DNA of 33,731 bases from JAACPR01 sp964598245 (GCA_964598245.1 CAZRAX010000003.1:1-33731), one strand, 5' to 3'; shown: positions 15,552-24,307, counted from the stretch's first letter. A program made the numbers and translations. The notes: generated from the sequence alone by a model not told the origin.

Positions 15552-16526
15552 ATGAAAATAGCTATTCTTTCTAAAGATCCAGAGCTTTACTCAACCAAAA
15601 GATTGATTGAAGCGGGTCAAAAAAGGGGACATGAGGTTGTTGTAATTGATTATTCTAAATGCCACTTAATAATGGAAAAAGGGAAACCCAGCATTTCAAT
15701 AATGGGAGATAAAATTATTGATGTTGATGTGATTATTCCTAGAATTGGTGCGTCTCTAACTCAGTTTGGAGCTGCGGTTATACAACATTTTGATATAAAA
15801 GGTGTCCCTTCTTTAATTAGTTCCATTGCTTTAATTCGTTCAAGGGATAAATTGCGGTCGCTTCAATTTTTGTCAAAATCAGGAATTGGTATACCAAAAA
15901 CAGTTTTTGCCAGACACCCAAAAGCAGAAAATGTTAAACAATTAATAAATGAAATTGGAGCTACACCTGTTATTTTAAAATTATTAGAAAGCACACATGG
16001 TAATGGAGTCATCAAAGCCGATTCCGTGGCTTCAGCCAAGTCCGCTTTAGAAGCATTTTCTGGTATTAAAGAAGACATTATTATTCAAGAGTTTATTGAA
16101 GAGGCTGGGGGTAAAGATTTACGAGTTTTTGTTGTTGGTGATGAGGTTGTTGGTGCAATGCAGAGATCAGGTGCAGAAGGTGAATTTCGTTCTAATCTTC
16201 ACAAGGGGGGTTCTGCTCAAAAGGTTCAGTTAGATAAAAAAACTGAAACTGCAGCTATTGAATCAGCCAAATTACTTGGTCTAACTGTGGCAGGAGTTGA
16301 TCTTTTGGAATCAGTGAGGGGCCCATTAGTTATCGAGGTTAATTCTTCTCCAGGGTTACAAGGAATTGAAAAAGCCACCGGAATTAATGTTGCCGGTAAA
16401 ATTATTGAAGCTGCAGAGAAAAAATATCAAAGAAAGGCAAAACTAAAAGAAAAAAGTAAAGCCAAAAAGAAAAAGAAAAAAATTAAAAATGATATTAAAA
16501 AACAGATTCAGAGATTAATGCTTTAA
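15552..16526 (+). CDS. rimK: RimK-type ATP-grasp alpha-L-glutamate ligase
   Basis: 324 residues. N-terminal RimK domain (1-95) with PRIGASLTQFGAAVIQHF, then ATP-grasp (about 95-285) with SRDKLRSLQFLSKSGIGIPKT, VILKLLESTHGNGV, IIQEFIEEAGGKDLRVFVVGDEVVGAM, and the Mg2+-binding IEVNSSPGLQGIE. In E. coli RimK adds glutamates to the C-terminus of ribosomal protein S6. The protein has an extra C-terminal tail from about 290 that is almost entirely Lys/Arg/Gln, including six Lys in a row, not found in E. coli RimK; it may bind rRNA or the acidic product. Neighbour of the RimB-like protease. Confidence 0.92.
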   Translation: MKIAILSKDPELYSTKRLIEAGQKRGHEVVVIDYSKCHLIMEKGKPSISIMGDKIIDVDVIIPRIGASLTQFGAAVIQHFDIKGVPSLISSIALIRSRDKLRSLQFLSKSGIGIPKTVFARHPKAENVKQLINEIGATPVILKLLESTHGNGVIKADSVASAKSALEAFSGIKEDIIIQEFIEEAGGKDLRVFVVGDEVVGAMQRSGAEGEFRSNLHKGGSAQKVQLDKKTETAAIESAKLLGLTVAGVDLLESVRGPLVIEVNSSPGLQGIEKATGINVAGKIIEAAEKKYQRKAKLKEKSKAKKKKKKIKNDIKKQIQRLML

Positions 16527-16543
16527 TTCTTGCCACCATTTTG

Positions 16544-16552
16544 TGGTATAAT
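16544..16552 (+). promoter_or_regulatory. Extended -10 promoter of the MacAB-like operon, leaderless
   Basis: TGG-TATAAT, then 7 bases, then ATG 16560. This fixes the start of the adaptor gene: an in-frame TTG at 16530 lies upstream of the box and would not be transcribed from it. A short CCAC/GTGG inverted repeat overlaps the box. Confidence 0.65.
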
Positions 16553-16559
16553 ATTAGAG

Positions 16560-18011
16560 ATGAATACTAAAAAAATAGCTATTATATTAGTAATTGTTGT
16601 CATTGTTTTATCTGGTATTTTATTTTTTGTTAAAAAAAATGGTAATTATGAGATTTATACTGTTGAAAGAGAAGATTTTATCGAAAAGGTTGAGTTTTCA
16701 GGTAGAGTTTCCCCATCTCAAGAAATTGATTTGTCATTTGAATTAGTTGGTAAAGCTTCAGGAGTTTATGTTGATACTGGTGATTTTGTTAAGCAAGGTG
16801 ATTTATTAGCTGAACTTAACACATCTGAAATTAATAGCGAAATCAATGAATTCAGATTAAATTTAGAAAAAGAAAAAGCTAAATTATTAGAAGTCTCTGG
16901 TGATTTTATTGGAAAAAATAGATTACAAAATGAATCTGAAACTCTTTTAAATAATCTAAAAAAATCATATGTTGTAAGTGATGATATTGTAAGAAATACA
17001 GTAGACGTGTTTTTTGATAATCCAGATCTTAGGTTTCCAGAATTTTCAAATGCTTTATCTAATTTTTTTCTTAGAAAAGAAATTAATAATCAAAGAAAAG
17101 AAATTGGAAATCTGCTAAAAGAATGGAATGAAATATTGAGTGGTATAAAGCCTCTGAATTTAACCAATAATGATGTAGAATATTCTATTAATAATTTAAA
17201 GCAGGTTGAAAAATTACTGTCTTTAATAAGTTCTGGAGTAGATGATTTTGATTCTAATTCTAATATTAGTCAATCTCAGATTAGTTCTTATATTTCTAGT
17301 ATTAGTAATGCTAGAAATTCAATTGCTAATTTAATAATTGACCTTAATAATGGTTACGATAACTATCGTGACGTTCAGGCAGAATTACCAGTTTTAGAAT
17401 TTTCAGTTGAGAATGCAGAAGCATCAGTTCAAACTTTGGCTGCTAGAAGAGAAAAATATATTCTCAGAGCTCCATTTGATGGAATTATTACAGATAAAGA
17501 TATTGAATTTGGTCAAGTCGTGTCTGCTGGTGAAAGTGTTATTTCAATGATTAGTGATAATTCTTTTGAAATAGAAGGTTTTATACCTGAAATTAATATT
17601 ATTGGTGTAGAAGTTGGTGATATCGCTAATGTTGTATTGGATGCTTTCGGCCCCGAATTTAATTTTGAAGCAATTGTTTCTCAAGTTGATCCAAGAGAAA
17701 CAATCAAGGATGGTATTACAACTTATCGAACAATTGTTGATTTTATTGATTTTAATCCAGAAATTAGATCTGGAATGACGACCGATGTTAAAATTCAAAA
17801 AGATTTTATTGAAAACCAGATTGTTATTCCAAAGTATTTGGTTTTAGAAGATGATCAGGGATCCTATGTCTATTTAAGTTCTGACGACGGCAAGAAAAAA
17901 AATCAACAAGAATTAAAAAAATATTTGAAATTAGGGAAAACAGATGGTAGTGGTGGGGTTATTGTCAGCGAAGGTCTTAAAGAAGGTGATAAAATTATTA
18001 TTCAAAAATAA
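16560..18011 (+). CDS. MacA/HlyD-type efflux adaptor (membrane fusion protein)
   Basis: 483 residues from ATG 16560. Membrane anchor at about 4-24; first half of a lipoyl domain (GKASGVYVDTGDFVKQGDLLAEL, about 61-83); a long alpha-hairpin (about 85-300); second lipoyl half (LRAPFDGIITDKDIEFGQVV); beta-barrel and membrane-proximal domains to the end. The hairpin contains DDIVRNTVDVFFDNPDLRFP (from about 142), a block also present in the second adaptor at 28453. Permease and ATPase genes follow at gaps of 3 and 2 bases, giving a MacAB-like tripartite-type exporter without a visible outer-membrane factor. The substrate is unknown. Confidence 0.88.
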   Translation: MNTKKIAIILVIVVIVLSGILFFVKKNGNYEIYTVEREDFIEKVEFSGRVSPSQEIDLSFELVGKASGVYVDTGDFVKQGDLLAELNTSEINSEINEFRLNLEKEKAKLLEVSGDFIGKNRLQNESETLLNNLKKSYVVSDDIVRNTVDVFFDNPDLRFPEFSNALSNFFLRKEINNQRKEIGNLLKEWNEILSGIKPLNLTNNDVEYSINNLKQVEKLLSLISSGVDDFDSNSNISQSQISSYISSISNARNSIANLIIDLNNGYDNYRDVQAELPVLEFSVENAEASVQTLAARREKYILRAPFDGIITDKDIEFGQVVSAGESVISMISDNSFEIEGFIPEINIIGVEVGDIANVVLDAFGPEFNFEAIVSQVDPRETIKDGITTYRTIVDFIDFNPEIRSGMTTDVKIQKDFIENQIVIPKYLVLEDDQGSYVYLSSDDGKKKNQQELKKYLKLGKTDGSGGVIVSEGLKEGDKIIIQK

Positions 18012-18014
18012 ATT

Positions 18015-19271
18015 ATGATTGATTTAAAACCAATAAAAGTTGGTTGGTTTCTGGGATATCGGCAGCTAAAAAGGGCTTCACTTTGGTCTACTGTTTTGAT
18101 AATAACAATTATGGTTTTAACTTTTTTGAATCTGGTTGTTATTTCTGGAATTTTAATCGGTCTAATTGAGGGGGCTTCAGCAGCAGTTAAAGATCACTAT
18201 ATTGGAGACATTATTATCTCTAAACTACCGGAGAATTCATTTCTCGAAAATACACCAAGTATTATTTCAACAATTGAAAATACACCACAAATTGAATCTT
18301 ATACTGCTAGGTATTTAACTTCTGGAACAATTGAATCTAATTATAAAAATAGAACTAATTTTGATGAAAATCCCGAAAAGGTCTCAACTGTTTTTGCTGG
18401 TATTGATCCGGATCACGAGCATCAAGTAACTGATATTAAAAATCTTTTAGTAGAGGGAGATTTTTTAGAGAGAACAGACTTTGATAAAATTGTTTTAGGT
18501 GCTTTTCTTTTAGAAAAATATTTACAAATTGATTCCCCAGGGTTTTTGGTTTTACCAGATGTTGAAATTGGATCAAAAGTTAGGGTTACAATTAATGGGA
18601 ATAGTCGAGAAATGATAGTCAAAGGAATTGTAAAGAGCAAAACTGATGAAATTGATCGAAGAGCATTTATGATTGATTCTCAATTAAAATCAATGATGGG
18701 AAGAGATGACCAAAATGTTGGTGAAATTTCTATGAGAATTTCTCCAAATGAAGATCCAGATTTTGTTAAATCAATTTTGCTTAAAAATAATATTGACCGA
18801 TTTGCGAAAGTCCAAACATTTGAAGAGGGTAGACCAAAATTTTTAGATGATATAACTAATACTTTTAATTTGTTGGGGACCATTATCAGCTCTATTGGCC
18901 TGGCTGTTGCCGCCATTACTGTTTTTATAGTTATTTTTATTAATGCTATTACTCGCAGAAAGTATATCGGAATTATGAAAGCAATAGGCGTTACGGGTAA
19001 AACTCTTGAATTGTCTTATGTTTTTCAATCATTAGTATATGCAATTATTGGTTCAACTCTTGGTTTAATTATTGTTTATGCTGTCTTGATTCCATACATT
19101 GATCAAAACCCAATTAATTTTCCTTTTAGTGATGGAATTTTGGTTGCCCCACTTTTCTCTACAACAATTAGGGTTAGTATTTTAATTTTAGTGACTGCTT
19201 TTGCTGGATATCTCCCAGCTAGAATTATTGTTAAGAAAAATACACTTGATTCAATTTTAGGTAGAAATTAA
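18015..19271 (+). CDS. MacB-like ABC transporter permease (FtsX domain)
   Basis: 418 residues. TM1 at about 25-48, a large extracytoplasmic MacB-type domain (about 50-275), then three membrane segments (about 277-305, 330-358, 375-400) forming the FtsX domain, with RRKYIGIMKAIGVTGKTLELSYVFQS, the coupling helix region typical of LolCE/MacB permeases. Unlike E. coli MacB the ATPase is a separate gene, as in many Gram-positive MacB-type systems. It works as a mechanotransmission transporter with the adjacent adaptor and ATPase. Confidence 0.92.
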   Translation: MIDLKPIKVGWFLGYRQLKRASLWSTVLIITIMVLTFLNLVVISGILIGLIEGASAAVKDHYIGDIIISKLPENSFLENTPSIISTIENTPQIESYTARYLTSGTIESNYKNRTNFDENPEKVSTVFAGIDPDHEHQVTDIKNLLVEGDFLERTDFDKIVLGAFLLEKYLQIDSPGFLVLPDVEIGSKVRVTINGNSREMIVKGIVKSKTDEIDRRAFMIDSQLKSMMGRDDQNVGEISMRISPNEDPDFVKSILLKNNIDRFAKVQTFEEGRPKFLDDITNTFNLLGTIISSIGLAVAAITVFIVIFINAITRRKYIGIMKAIGVTGKTLELSYVFQSLVYAIIGSTLGLIIVYAVLIPYIDQNPINFPFSDGILVAPLFSTTIRVSILILVTAFAGYLPARIIVKKNTLDSILGRN

Positions 19272-19273
19272 TT

Positions 19274-19963
19274 ATGGAATATATTATTAATGCCAAAGGA
19301 ATAAAGAAAACATTTTATAGCGGTAAAATTGAAACACCGGTTTTAAAAGGAATTGATTTAAAAGTTAAAAAAGGAGAGTTTGTTTCGATTATGGGGAGAT
19401 CGGGTGCTGGAAAAAGTACCCTAATGTATCAGCTAAGCTTACTTGATGAACCAACATCTGGAGAAATTAATGTTTATGGTACTGACATTTTAAAACTAAC
19501 TAATAGAGAAAAAACTTTATTTCGGTTAGCCCATTTAGGGTATGTTTTTCAGGATTATGCTTTGGTGCCAGAATTAACCGCAACCGAAAATGTTTCACTC
19601 CCACTTTTAATGAGGGACATTTCTCTAAGAGAAGCCTTAAAAAAATCAGAAGAAGTTTTACATCGTCTTGGTTTAGAAAGGCAGGTTCACAATCTGCCGA
19701 GTCAATTATCCGGAGGTGAGCAACAAAGAGTTTCAGTTGCAAGAGCAATCATTAATGAACCAAAAATTTTATTCAGTGATGAGCCAACTGCAAATCTAGA
19801 CGCAGAATCTGCCAGGGTTGTTATTGATTTATTAAAAAATCTGAATAAAAGTGGCCAAACAATTGTCATGGTTACTCATGAAGAAGAGTATGGACAAGAA
19901 ACAGATAGAATAATCCGCCTATCAGATGGTGTTATTGAAAGGGAAGATATCATTAACCGCTAA
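19274..19963 (+). CDS. ABC transporter ATP-binding protein (MacB/LolD type)
   Basis: 229 residues with all motifs intact: Walker A GRSGAGKST (41-49), Q-loop Gln93 in FQDYALVPE, signature LSGGEQQR (145-152), Walker B LFSDEP with Glu170, H-loop His202 in VTHEE. It belongs to the LolD/MacB/FtsE group. Cytosolic partner of the permease that ends 2 bases before its ATG. Confidence 0.95.
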   Translation: MEYIINAKGIKKTFYSGKIETPVLKGIDLKVKKGEFVSIMGRSGAGKSTLMYQLSLLDEPTSGEINVYGTDILKLTNREKTLFRLAHLGYVFQDYALVPELTATENVSLPLLMRDISLREALKKSEEVLHRLGLERQVHNLPSQLSGGEQQRVSVARAIINEPKILFSDEPTANLDAESARVVIDLLKNLNKSGQTIVMVTHEEEYGQETDRIIRLSDGVIEREDIINR

Positions 19964-19981
19964 TAAAATTTATGATATAAT
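19953..19981 (+). promoter_or_regulatory. Promoter of the receiver-kinase-receiver operon, leaderless
   Basis: TTAACC at 19953-19958, 17-base spacer, perfect TATAAT at 19976-19981 preceded by TGA (extended -10). ATG 19989 follows after 7 bases. The box lies just after the ABC ATPase stop, so the two-component genes can be expressed separately from the exporter. Confidence 0.65.
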
Positions 19982-19988
19982 TAAAAAT

Positions 19989-20360
19989 ATGGATAAAAAT
20001 AATAACAAAAAAGTTCTTATTATTGAAGATGATCAAGCGCTTCAAAAAGCTATTTCTGAAAAATTAAGACAGAATAGTATAAACTTTGAAGTAGCTAGTA
20101 ATGGTTCAGAGGGTGTAGAAAAATTTAAAGAATATAAACCAGATATTGTTATTCTTGATCTTTTAATGCCTCAAAAAAGCGGTGTAGAAACACTAAAAGA
20201 AATAAGGCAAATGGATTTAGTTGAAAAAACAAGAGTTATCGTACTTTCTAATATTGGTTCTTTTGAAACTGTATCAAAATGTCTTGAATATAATGCTGTT
20301 GAATATTTTATAAAATCTGATATTTCATTAGATAAGATAATAGAAATTATAAATCAATAA
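19989..20360 (+). CDS. Single-domain response regulator (receiver only)
   Basis: 123 residues from ATG 19989; an upstream in-frame start at 19926 lies inside the ATPase gene and before the promoter box. CheY-like: acidic pair in IIEDD (Asp14, Asp15), phospho-acceptor Asp57 in ILDLLMP, Ser in VIVLSN, Lys in FIKSD. No output domain, so it must act by protein-protein contact, for example in a relay with the kinase encoded 1 base after its stop. Confidence 0.9.
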   Translation: MDKNNNKKVLIIEDDQALQKAISEKLRQNSINFEVASNGSEGVEKFKEYKPDIVILDLLMPQKSGVETLKEIRQMDLVEKTRVIVLSNIGSFETVSKCLEYNAVEYFIKSDISLDKIIEIINQ

Positions 20361-20361
20361 A

Positions 20362-21678
20362 ATGTTTTCAACTTTTTATACTAAAAACATAAAAAAAATT
20401 ATAATTTTTGGATTTCTAATATCAATTTTTATTTCCACTATTTTTTCCTATGAGGTTTATTTAAATACAGACATGTCTTTTTTTAGAATTATTTCCTATG
20501 AAATAGTTTTTATTTTATTTTTATTTTTAATGTTGTATCTTTTATATTTAGGAGCGGGAAAACAAGAAGATTCTGTTAATGAATTGGCTAAATTCAAAAT
20601 GGCCGTCGATCATGCTACTGATCAAATTATAATTACTGATCCAAAAGGAATAATTATTTACGCTAATAACGCTCTAAAAAAAACTAATGGTTTTACTCCA
20701 GAAGAATCGATTGGGAAAAAGGCTGGGGGATCTGATTTGTGGGGAGGGTTAATGCCCAAAGATTTTTATAAAGATATGTGGCAGACTATTAAAATAGATA
20801 AAAAAACTTTTAGTGGTGAAGTTGTTAATAGAAACAAAGAAGGAAAAGAATATTTTGCTAGTGCCTCTATCACACCTGTTTTAGATAAAAGAGGAGAGAT
20901 TATTTTTTTTGTCGGAATTGAACGTAACATAACAAAAGAAAAAGAAATTGATAAAGCCAAATCAGAATTCGTTTCCTTGGCTAGTCATCAATTAAGAACA
21001 CCCCTGTCTGCTATTCGTTGGTATTCTGAAATGTTGATTGGGGGGGATGCCGGTGAGATAACTAAAAAACAAAAAGATTATCTTAATGAAATAGATAATG
21101 CTAATCATAGGATGATTAGCATGGTTAATTCTCTTTTAAATGTTTCTAGGCTAGAATTGGGAACTTTTAAAATTGAACCTGTAGAATTAGATATTATTGA
21201 AGAAGCTAAAAAAATATTGGTAGAAATGAATATTTTAGCTAAAAATAATAAAGTTAAATTAAATACTAATTTTGATGGTGACTTACCAAAAATAAAAGCA
21301 GATCGAGATCTCTTAATTATTATTTTTCAAAATTTATTATCAAATGCAATAAAATATAGTTCAGATAAAAAAGATGGAGAAGTTTATTTTAATTTAAAAA
21401 AAGATCAAAATTTTATAATAATTGAAGTTCAAGATAACGGTTGCGGTATTCCAAATAATCAAAAAGATAAAATTTTTAGCAAGATGTTTAGGGCTAATAA
21501 TGTTGTAGGTACTAATGTTGGTGGAACGGGGCTTGGTCTTTATATAATTAAAGCAATTATTGATAAAACGGGTGGAGATATAAGTTTTGAATCAAAAGAG
21601 GGGGAAGGAACAAAATTTATAGTCAGAATTCCTTTAACGGGGATGATTGGACAGGATGCAAGCTCTAAGTTAATATAA
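20362..21678 (+). CDS. Membrane histidine kinase with PAS domain
   Basis: 438 residues. Two membrane segments (about 11-30 and 45-62) with a very short outside loop, so sensing is likely through the PAS domain (about 75-195; AVDHATDQIIITDPKGIIIYAN and GIERNITKEKE with a PAC end). HisKA with phospho-acceptor His209 in SHQLRTPLSAIRW; HATPase with N-box NLLSNAIKYS, G1 DNGCGIP, G2 GGTGLGLYI. No fused receiver. Flanked on both sides by single-domain receivers. The signal is unknown; a flavin or haem cofactor in PAS is possible but no LOV cysteine motif is seen. Confidence 0.93.
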   Translation: MFSTFYTKNIKKIIIFGFLISIFISTIFSYEVYLNTDMSFFRIISYEIVFILFLFLMLYLLYLGAGKQEDSVNELAKFKMAVDHATDQIIITDPKGIIIYANNALKKTNGFTPEESIGKKAGGSDLWGGLMPKDFYKDMWQTIKIDKKTFSGEVVNRNKEGKEYFASASITPVLDKRGEIIFFVGIERNITKEKEIDKAKSEFVSLASHQLRTPLSAIRWYSEMLIGGDAGEITKKQKDYLNEIDNANHRMISMVNSLLNVSRLELGTFKIEPVELDIIEEAKKILVEMNILAKNNKVKLNTNFDGDLPKIKADRDLLIIIFQNLLSNAIKYSSDKKDGEVYFNLKKDQNFIIIEVQDNGCGIPNNQKDKIFSKMFRANNVVGTNVGGTGLGLYIIKAIIDKTGGDISFESKEGEGTKFIVRIPLTGMIGQDASSKLI

Positions 21679-21682
21679 TTAG

Positions 21683-22072
21683 ATGAGTAATAATGATAAA
21701 GTTATTTTAGTTGTAGAGGATGAAAAACCTCTGGCTGATATTATAAAAATAAAACTCGAAGATAATAATTTTTTTGTTGTTACAGCAAGAACTGTTAATC
21801 AAGCTATTGATTATTTAAAAGAATTAGAAAACATTGATGCTATTTGGCTAGATCACTATCTAATGGGTGGTGAAACTGGATTTGATATTTTGGAAGTTAT
21901 AAAATCAAAAGATTCAAGATGGAAAAATAAACCAGTTTTTTTGATTTCTAATACAGCTTCTGAGGATAAAATAAATAAATATATTACCTTTGGTGTTAGC
22001 AAGTATTATTTAAAAGCGAATAGATCACTTCAAGACATTATTGATGATATCATAAAAGGGGTTGAGGATTAG
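21683..22072 (+). CDS. Single-domain response regulator (receiver only)
   Basis: 129 residues, CheY-like: acidic pair in VVEDE, phospho-acceptor Asp57 in IWLDHYLMGGETG, conserved Ser in FLISNT, Lys in YLKA. As in other receivers of histidine-kinase operons in candidate phyla, the residue after Asp57 is unusual (His). No DNA-binding output. It starts 4 bases after the kinase stop and converges with the minus-strand TVP38-like gene 6 bases downstream; no terminator hairpin is visible in that gap. Confidence 0.9.
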   Translation: MSNNDKVILVVEDEKPLADIIKIKLEDNNFFVVTARTVNQAIDYLKELENIDAIWLDHYLMGGETGFDILEVIKSKDSRWKNKPVFLISNTASEDKINKYITFGVSKYYLKANRSLQDIIDDIIKGVED

Positions 22073-22078
22073 ATCTGT

Positions 22079-22747
22079 TTATTTTTTTTTGGGATAAAAT
22101 AATAAAAATATTATTAATAATATATATATTACGGTAAATAATATTACTAAATTAATTAAAAATGGATACTTTTGTGTGAAAAAATCTCCTAAAAATGTCT
22201 GAATAAAAATCATTGGGGTTAGGCCTATTGCAGTTGCGACTATGAATTTTGTTGATTTTATATTAGTAAGCCCCGACAAGTAACTTATCAAATCGGATGT
22301 TGTTAAGGGATTAATTCTTAAAATAATTATTGACAAAACTCCATATTTTTTAAAATATTTATCAAATTTTTCTTTAATTTTTTTATTAATATTTTTTTCA
22401 ACTCTATTTTTAAAAAATAATCTTGCAATAATAAATGCAATATAGGCTCCAATTAAATTACCAATTAAAACAATAATTCCTCCATAAAAACCACCATACA
22501 GACTTCCTGCGATTACATATAAAGTAATTGGGGGAATTGGTGCAAAAATAACTTCTAGTATTACAAATAAAATAAATACAAACCAAGATAAATAACCGAA
22601 TGAGTTTAAATAATTTATAATATAATCAGAATCATTTGATAATAAATGATAAATTATTCCATCATTAAAATAGGAATATACACTAGAAAAAAATAAAAAA
22701 ATTATTAAAGTTAAAATTATTTTAAGAATGAATGACTTGTTTTTCAT
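22079..22747 (-). CDS. TVP38/TMEM64 (DedA-superfamily, VTT domain) membrane protein
   Basis: 222 residues with about six hydrophobic segments. APIPPITLYVIAGSLYG and IGNLIGAYIAFIIAR (about 70-108) match the SNARE-associated/VTT domain of DedA-like TVP38 proteins, and the later RINPLTTSDLISYLSGLTNI is the second conserved loop with Arg. These proteins are linked to lipid scrambling and membrane homeostasis in other bacteria. ATG 22747 overlaps the end of the antiporter gene by 26 bases, so the two are probably coupled. Confidence 0.85.
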   Translation of the reverse strand: MKNKSFILKIILTLIIFLFFSSVYSYFNDGIIYHLLSNDSDYIINYLNSFGYLSWFVFILFVILEVIFAPIPPITLYVIAGSLYGGFYGGIIVLIGNLIGAYIAFIIARLFFKNRVEKNINKKIKEKFDKYFKKYGVLSIIILRINPLTTSDLISYLSGLTNIKSTKFIVATAIGLTPMIFIQTFLGDFFTQKYPFLINLVILFTVIYILLIIFLLFYPKKK

Positions 22748-23891
22748 TTAAGTTTTTCTTTTTCAATATTAATTGAGTAAAAAATGGTGAAATAATAGTT
22801 GTAACAAGACTTAAGACAACAAAAGCTGTTACAATTTCTGAACTTATTATATTTCTATTAAAGGCAGTATAAACAACAGCCAAAGTTGTTGCAAGTTGGG
22901 GGACACTTGTTACCGCTATTAGTAAACTATCATAATTATTAAATCTTTCATATTTTGCTACAGAATAACCGCTAATAAATTTTGATAATATTAATCCAAT
23001 TATAAGTACTAATGTAAAAATAAGAGTTGTATCTAATTTAAAAAAAGATGAAAAATCAGTATTAGATCCTACTAAAATAAAAAATATCGGTATAAAAATT
23101 CCATAAGCTGTTGTGTGGAGACTCATTTTAATTTTTCTGTGCTGTAATGATTCAGATAAAACAAATCCAGCAAAGAAACCAGCAATAATATGATGTAATC
23201 CAAGAAGAGAAAATAAAACTACAACCCCTATTAAAATGAATAAAATAAATTGAAATTCCTGATGGAAAGATCCTTCTGTTATAAACCATTTTTTAATCCA
23301 ACGAATAAATTTATAAAGAATAAAAATCAAAATAGTGACCATTATATAAAATAAAACTAATGGTATTTGTGTTGTTGGATCATTTATTTGTAAAAAGATT
23401 GAAATTAAAATTAAACTTGTAATATCTTGTAATATTGTAGATCCAATAATTGTATGACCTAATGGGCTATTTAAAATTTTTCTTTTGTCTAGAGTTGGAA
23501 TAACTACTGCAATAGAAGAAGATACGAACAAAATACCTATTAATATTGATGTTATTATATTTAACCCAAAGAAATATCCTATTAGAAGACCGACAGTCAA
23601 AGGAATTGCACCATTGAAAAAAGCGATAAGTCCTATTTGATGCGCAGTTTTTTTAAAAGAACTCATTGGAGTTTCTAGACCAGCCATAAACATTAAGAAA
23701 ACTGCACCAATTTCAGCCATAAAGTTTATTGTGTTATCTACTTCTATCCAGCCTAATAAATTAGGACCAAATAGAATACCACCGATAATTAATGCAACAG
23801 CCCAAGGCAAGTTTAACCTTTTAAAAAGAGCAGAAAAAAACACCGCAACAAGAAGTATTATAAAAAAAGCAACAAACTGAGTTTCAAGCAT
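22722..23891 (-). CDS. CPA2 family cation:proton antiporter (KefB/NapA-like)
   Basis: 389 residues, about 12-13 membrane segments, membrane domain only (no RCK/TrkA domain). Conserved features: ALIIGGILFGPNLLG, FMAGLETPMSSFKKT, SSSIAVVIPTLDKR, and ILQDITSLI, in which the transport Asp follows Gln as in KefC/KefB-type proteins rather than the Asp-Asp of electrogenic antiporters. It should exchange K+ or Na+ for H+ at the cytoplasmic membrane. A leaderless promoter box sits just upstream of ATG 23891. Confidence 0.88.
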   Translation of the reverse strand: MLETQFVAFFIILLVAVFFSALFKRLNLPWAVALIIGGILFGPNLLGWIEVDNTINFMAEIGAVFLMFMAGLETPMSSFKKTAHQIGLIAFFNGAIPLTVGLLIGYFFGLNIITSILIGILFVSSSIAVVIPTLDKRKILNSPLGHTIIGSTILQDITSLILISIFLQINDPTTQIPLVLFYIMVTILIFILYKFIRWIKKWFITEGSFHQEFQFILFILIGVVVLFSLLGLHHIIAGFFAGFVLSESLQHRKIKMSLHTTAYGIFIPIFFILVGSNTDFSSFFKLDTTLIFTLVLIIGLILSKFISGYSVAKYERFNNYDSLLIAVTSVPQLATTLAVVYTAFNRNIISSEIVTAFVVLSLVTTIISPFFTQLILKKKNLNEKQVIHS

Positions 23892-23897
23892 TTTTTA

Positions 23898-23906
23898 ATT
23901 GTATCA
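23898..23906 (-). promoter_or_regulatory. Extended -10 promoter of the antiporter/TVP38 pair, leaderless
   Basis: Minus-strand TGA-TACAAT, then 6 bases, then ATG at 23891. It is located directly after the cold-shock gene terminator. Confidence 0.6.
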
Positions 23907-23924
23907 TAATTTAAAATATAAAAT

Positions 23925-23951
23925 AAAAACTGCACCTCAATTTGGGTGCAG
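23925..23951 (-). terminator. Rho-independent terminator of the cold-shock gene
   Basis: Stem CTGCACC (23930-23936) with GGTGCAG (23945-23951), 8-base loop. Read on the minus strand the stem is followed by TTTTTATTTTA. It separates the cold-shock gene from the antiporter pair. Confidence 0.75.
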
Positions 23952-23974
23952 CTTTTATAAAGAGATTTTAATTA

Positions 23975-24175
23975 TTAAACTCTCTTAACTTTTGTAGCGT
24001 TTGGACCTTTTGGACCTTCACCGATTTCAAATTCAACTTCGTCACCTTCTTTTAGATCGTTAAAGTCTCCATCAACCAATTCATTCATGTGAAAGAAAAG
24101 ATCTTTGTCACTACCTTCGTAAGTAATGAAACCAAAACCTTTGTCCATTACACGAGCAATTTTTCCTTTTTGCAT
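23975..24175 (-). CDS. Cold-shock domain protein (CspA family)
   Basis: 66 residues, exactly the size of a single cold-shock domain. RNP1 KGFGFIT (12-18) and RNP2 LFFHMNEL (26-33) carry the aromatic residues that stack on single-stranded nucleic acid; the C-terminal GPKGPNATKVKRV is typical. An RNA chaperone, probably abundant. Promoter and terminator are both recognisable, so it is a single-gene transcript with a leader of roughly 65 bases. Confidence 0.96.
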   Translation of the reverse strand: MQKGKIARVMDKGFGFITYEGSDKDLFFHMNELVDGDFNDLKEGDEVEFEIGEGPKGPNATKVKRV

Positions 24176-24248
24176 CTATTTAAATTAAACTAATAAAACC
24201 CAAATAAATACAAAAGACATAAACTCTAGTAATTATTTGATAACTGGA

Positions 24249-24277
24249 ATTATTTCATTAAATAGCTATTTTGTCAA
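24249..24277 (-). promoter_or_regulatory. Strong promoter of the cold-shock gene
   Basis: Minus strand: perfect TTGACA (plus 24272-24277), 17-base spacer, AATAAT (plus 24249-24254) preceded by TGA. This is the best -35/-10 pair in the window. The predicted start is near 24242, about 66 bases before ATG 24175, a leader as expected for a cold-regulated csp mRNA. Confidence 0.7.
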
Positions 24278-24298
24278 ATGAAATTTCATAGTTATTTA

Positions 24299-24307
24299 TG
24301 TTATTAT
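24299..24307 (+). promoter_or_regulatory. Extended -10 promoter of the cyclophilin gene, leaderless
   Basis: TGT-TATTAT, then 7 bases, then ATG 24315. It diverges from the cold-shock promoter. Confidence 0.6.

Noticed and set aside
16530..16559. Upstream TTG start adding ten residues to the MacA-like adaptor
   Set aside because: It lies before the TGG-TATAAT box at 16544-16552, would be untranscribed from that promoter, and adds a non-conserved N-terminus before the membrane anchor.
19926..19988. Upstream ATG start for the first response regulator
   Set aside because: It lies inside the ABC ATPase gene and upstream of the leaderless promoter box; the receiver domain begins just after ATG 19989.
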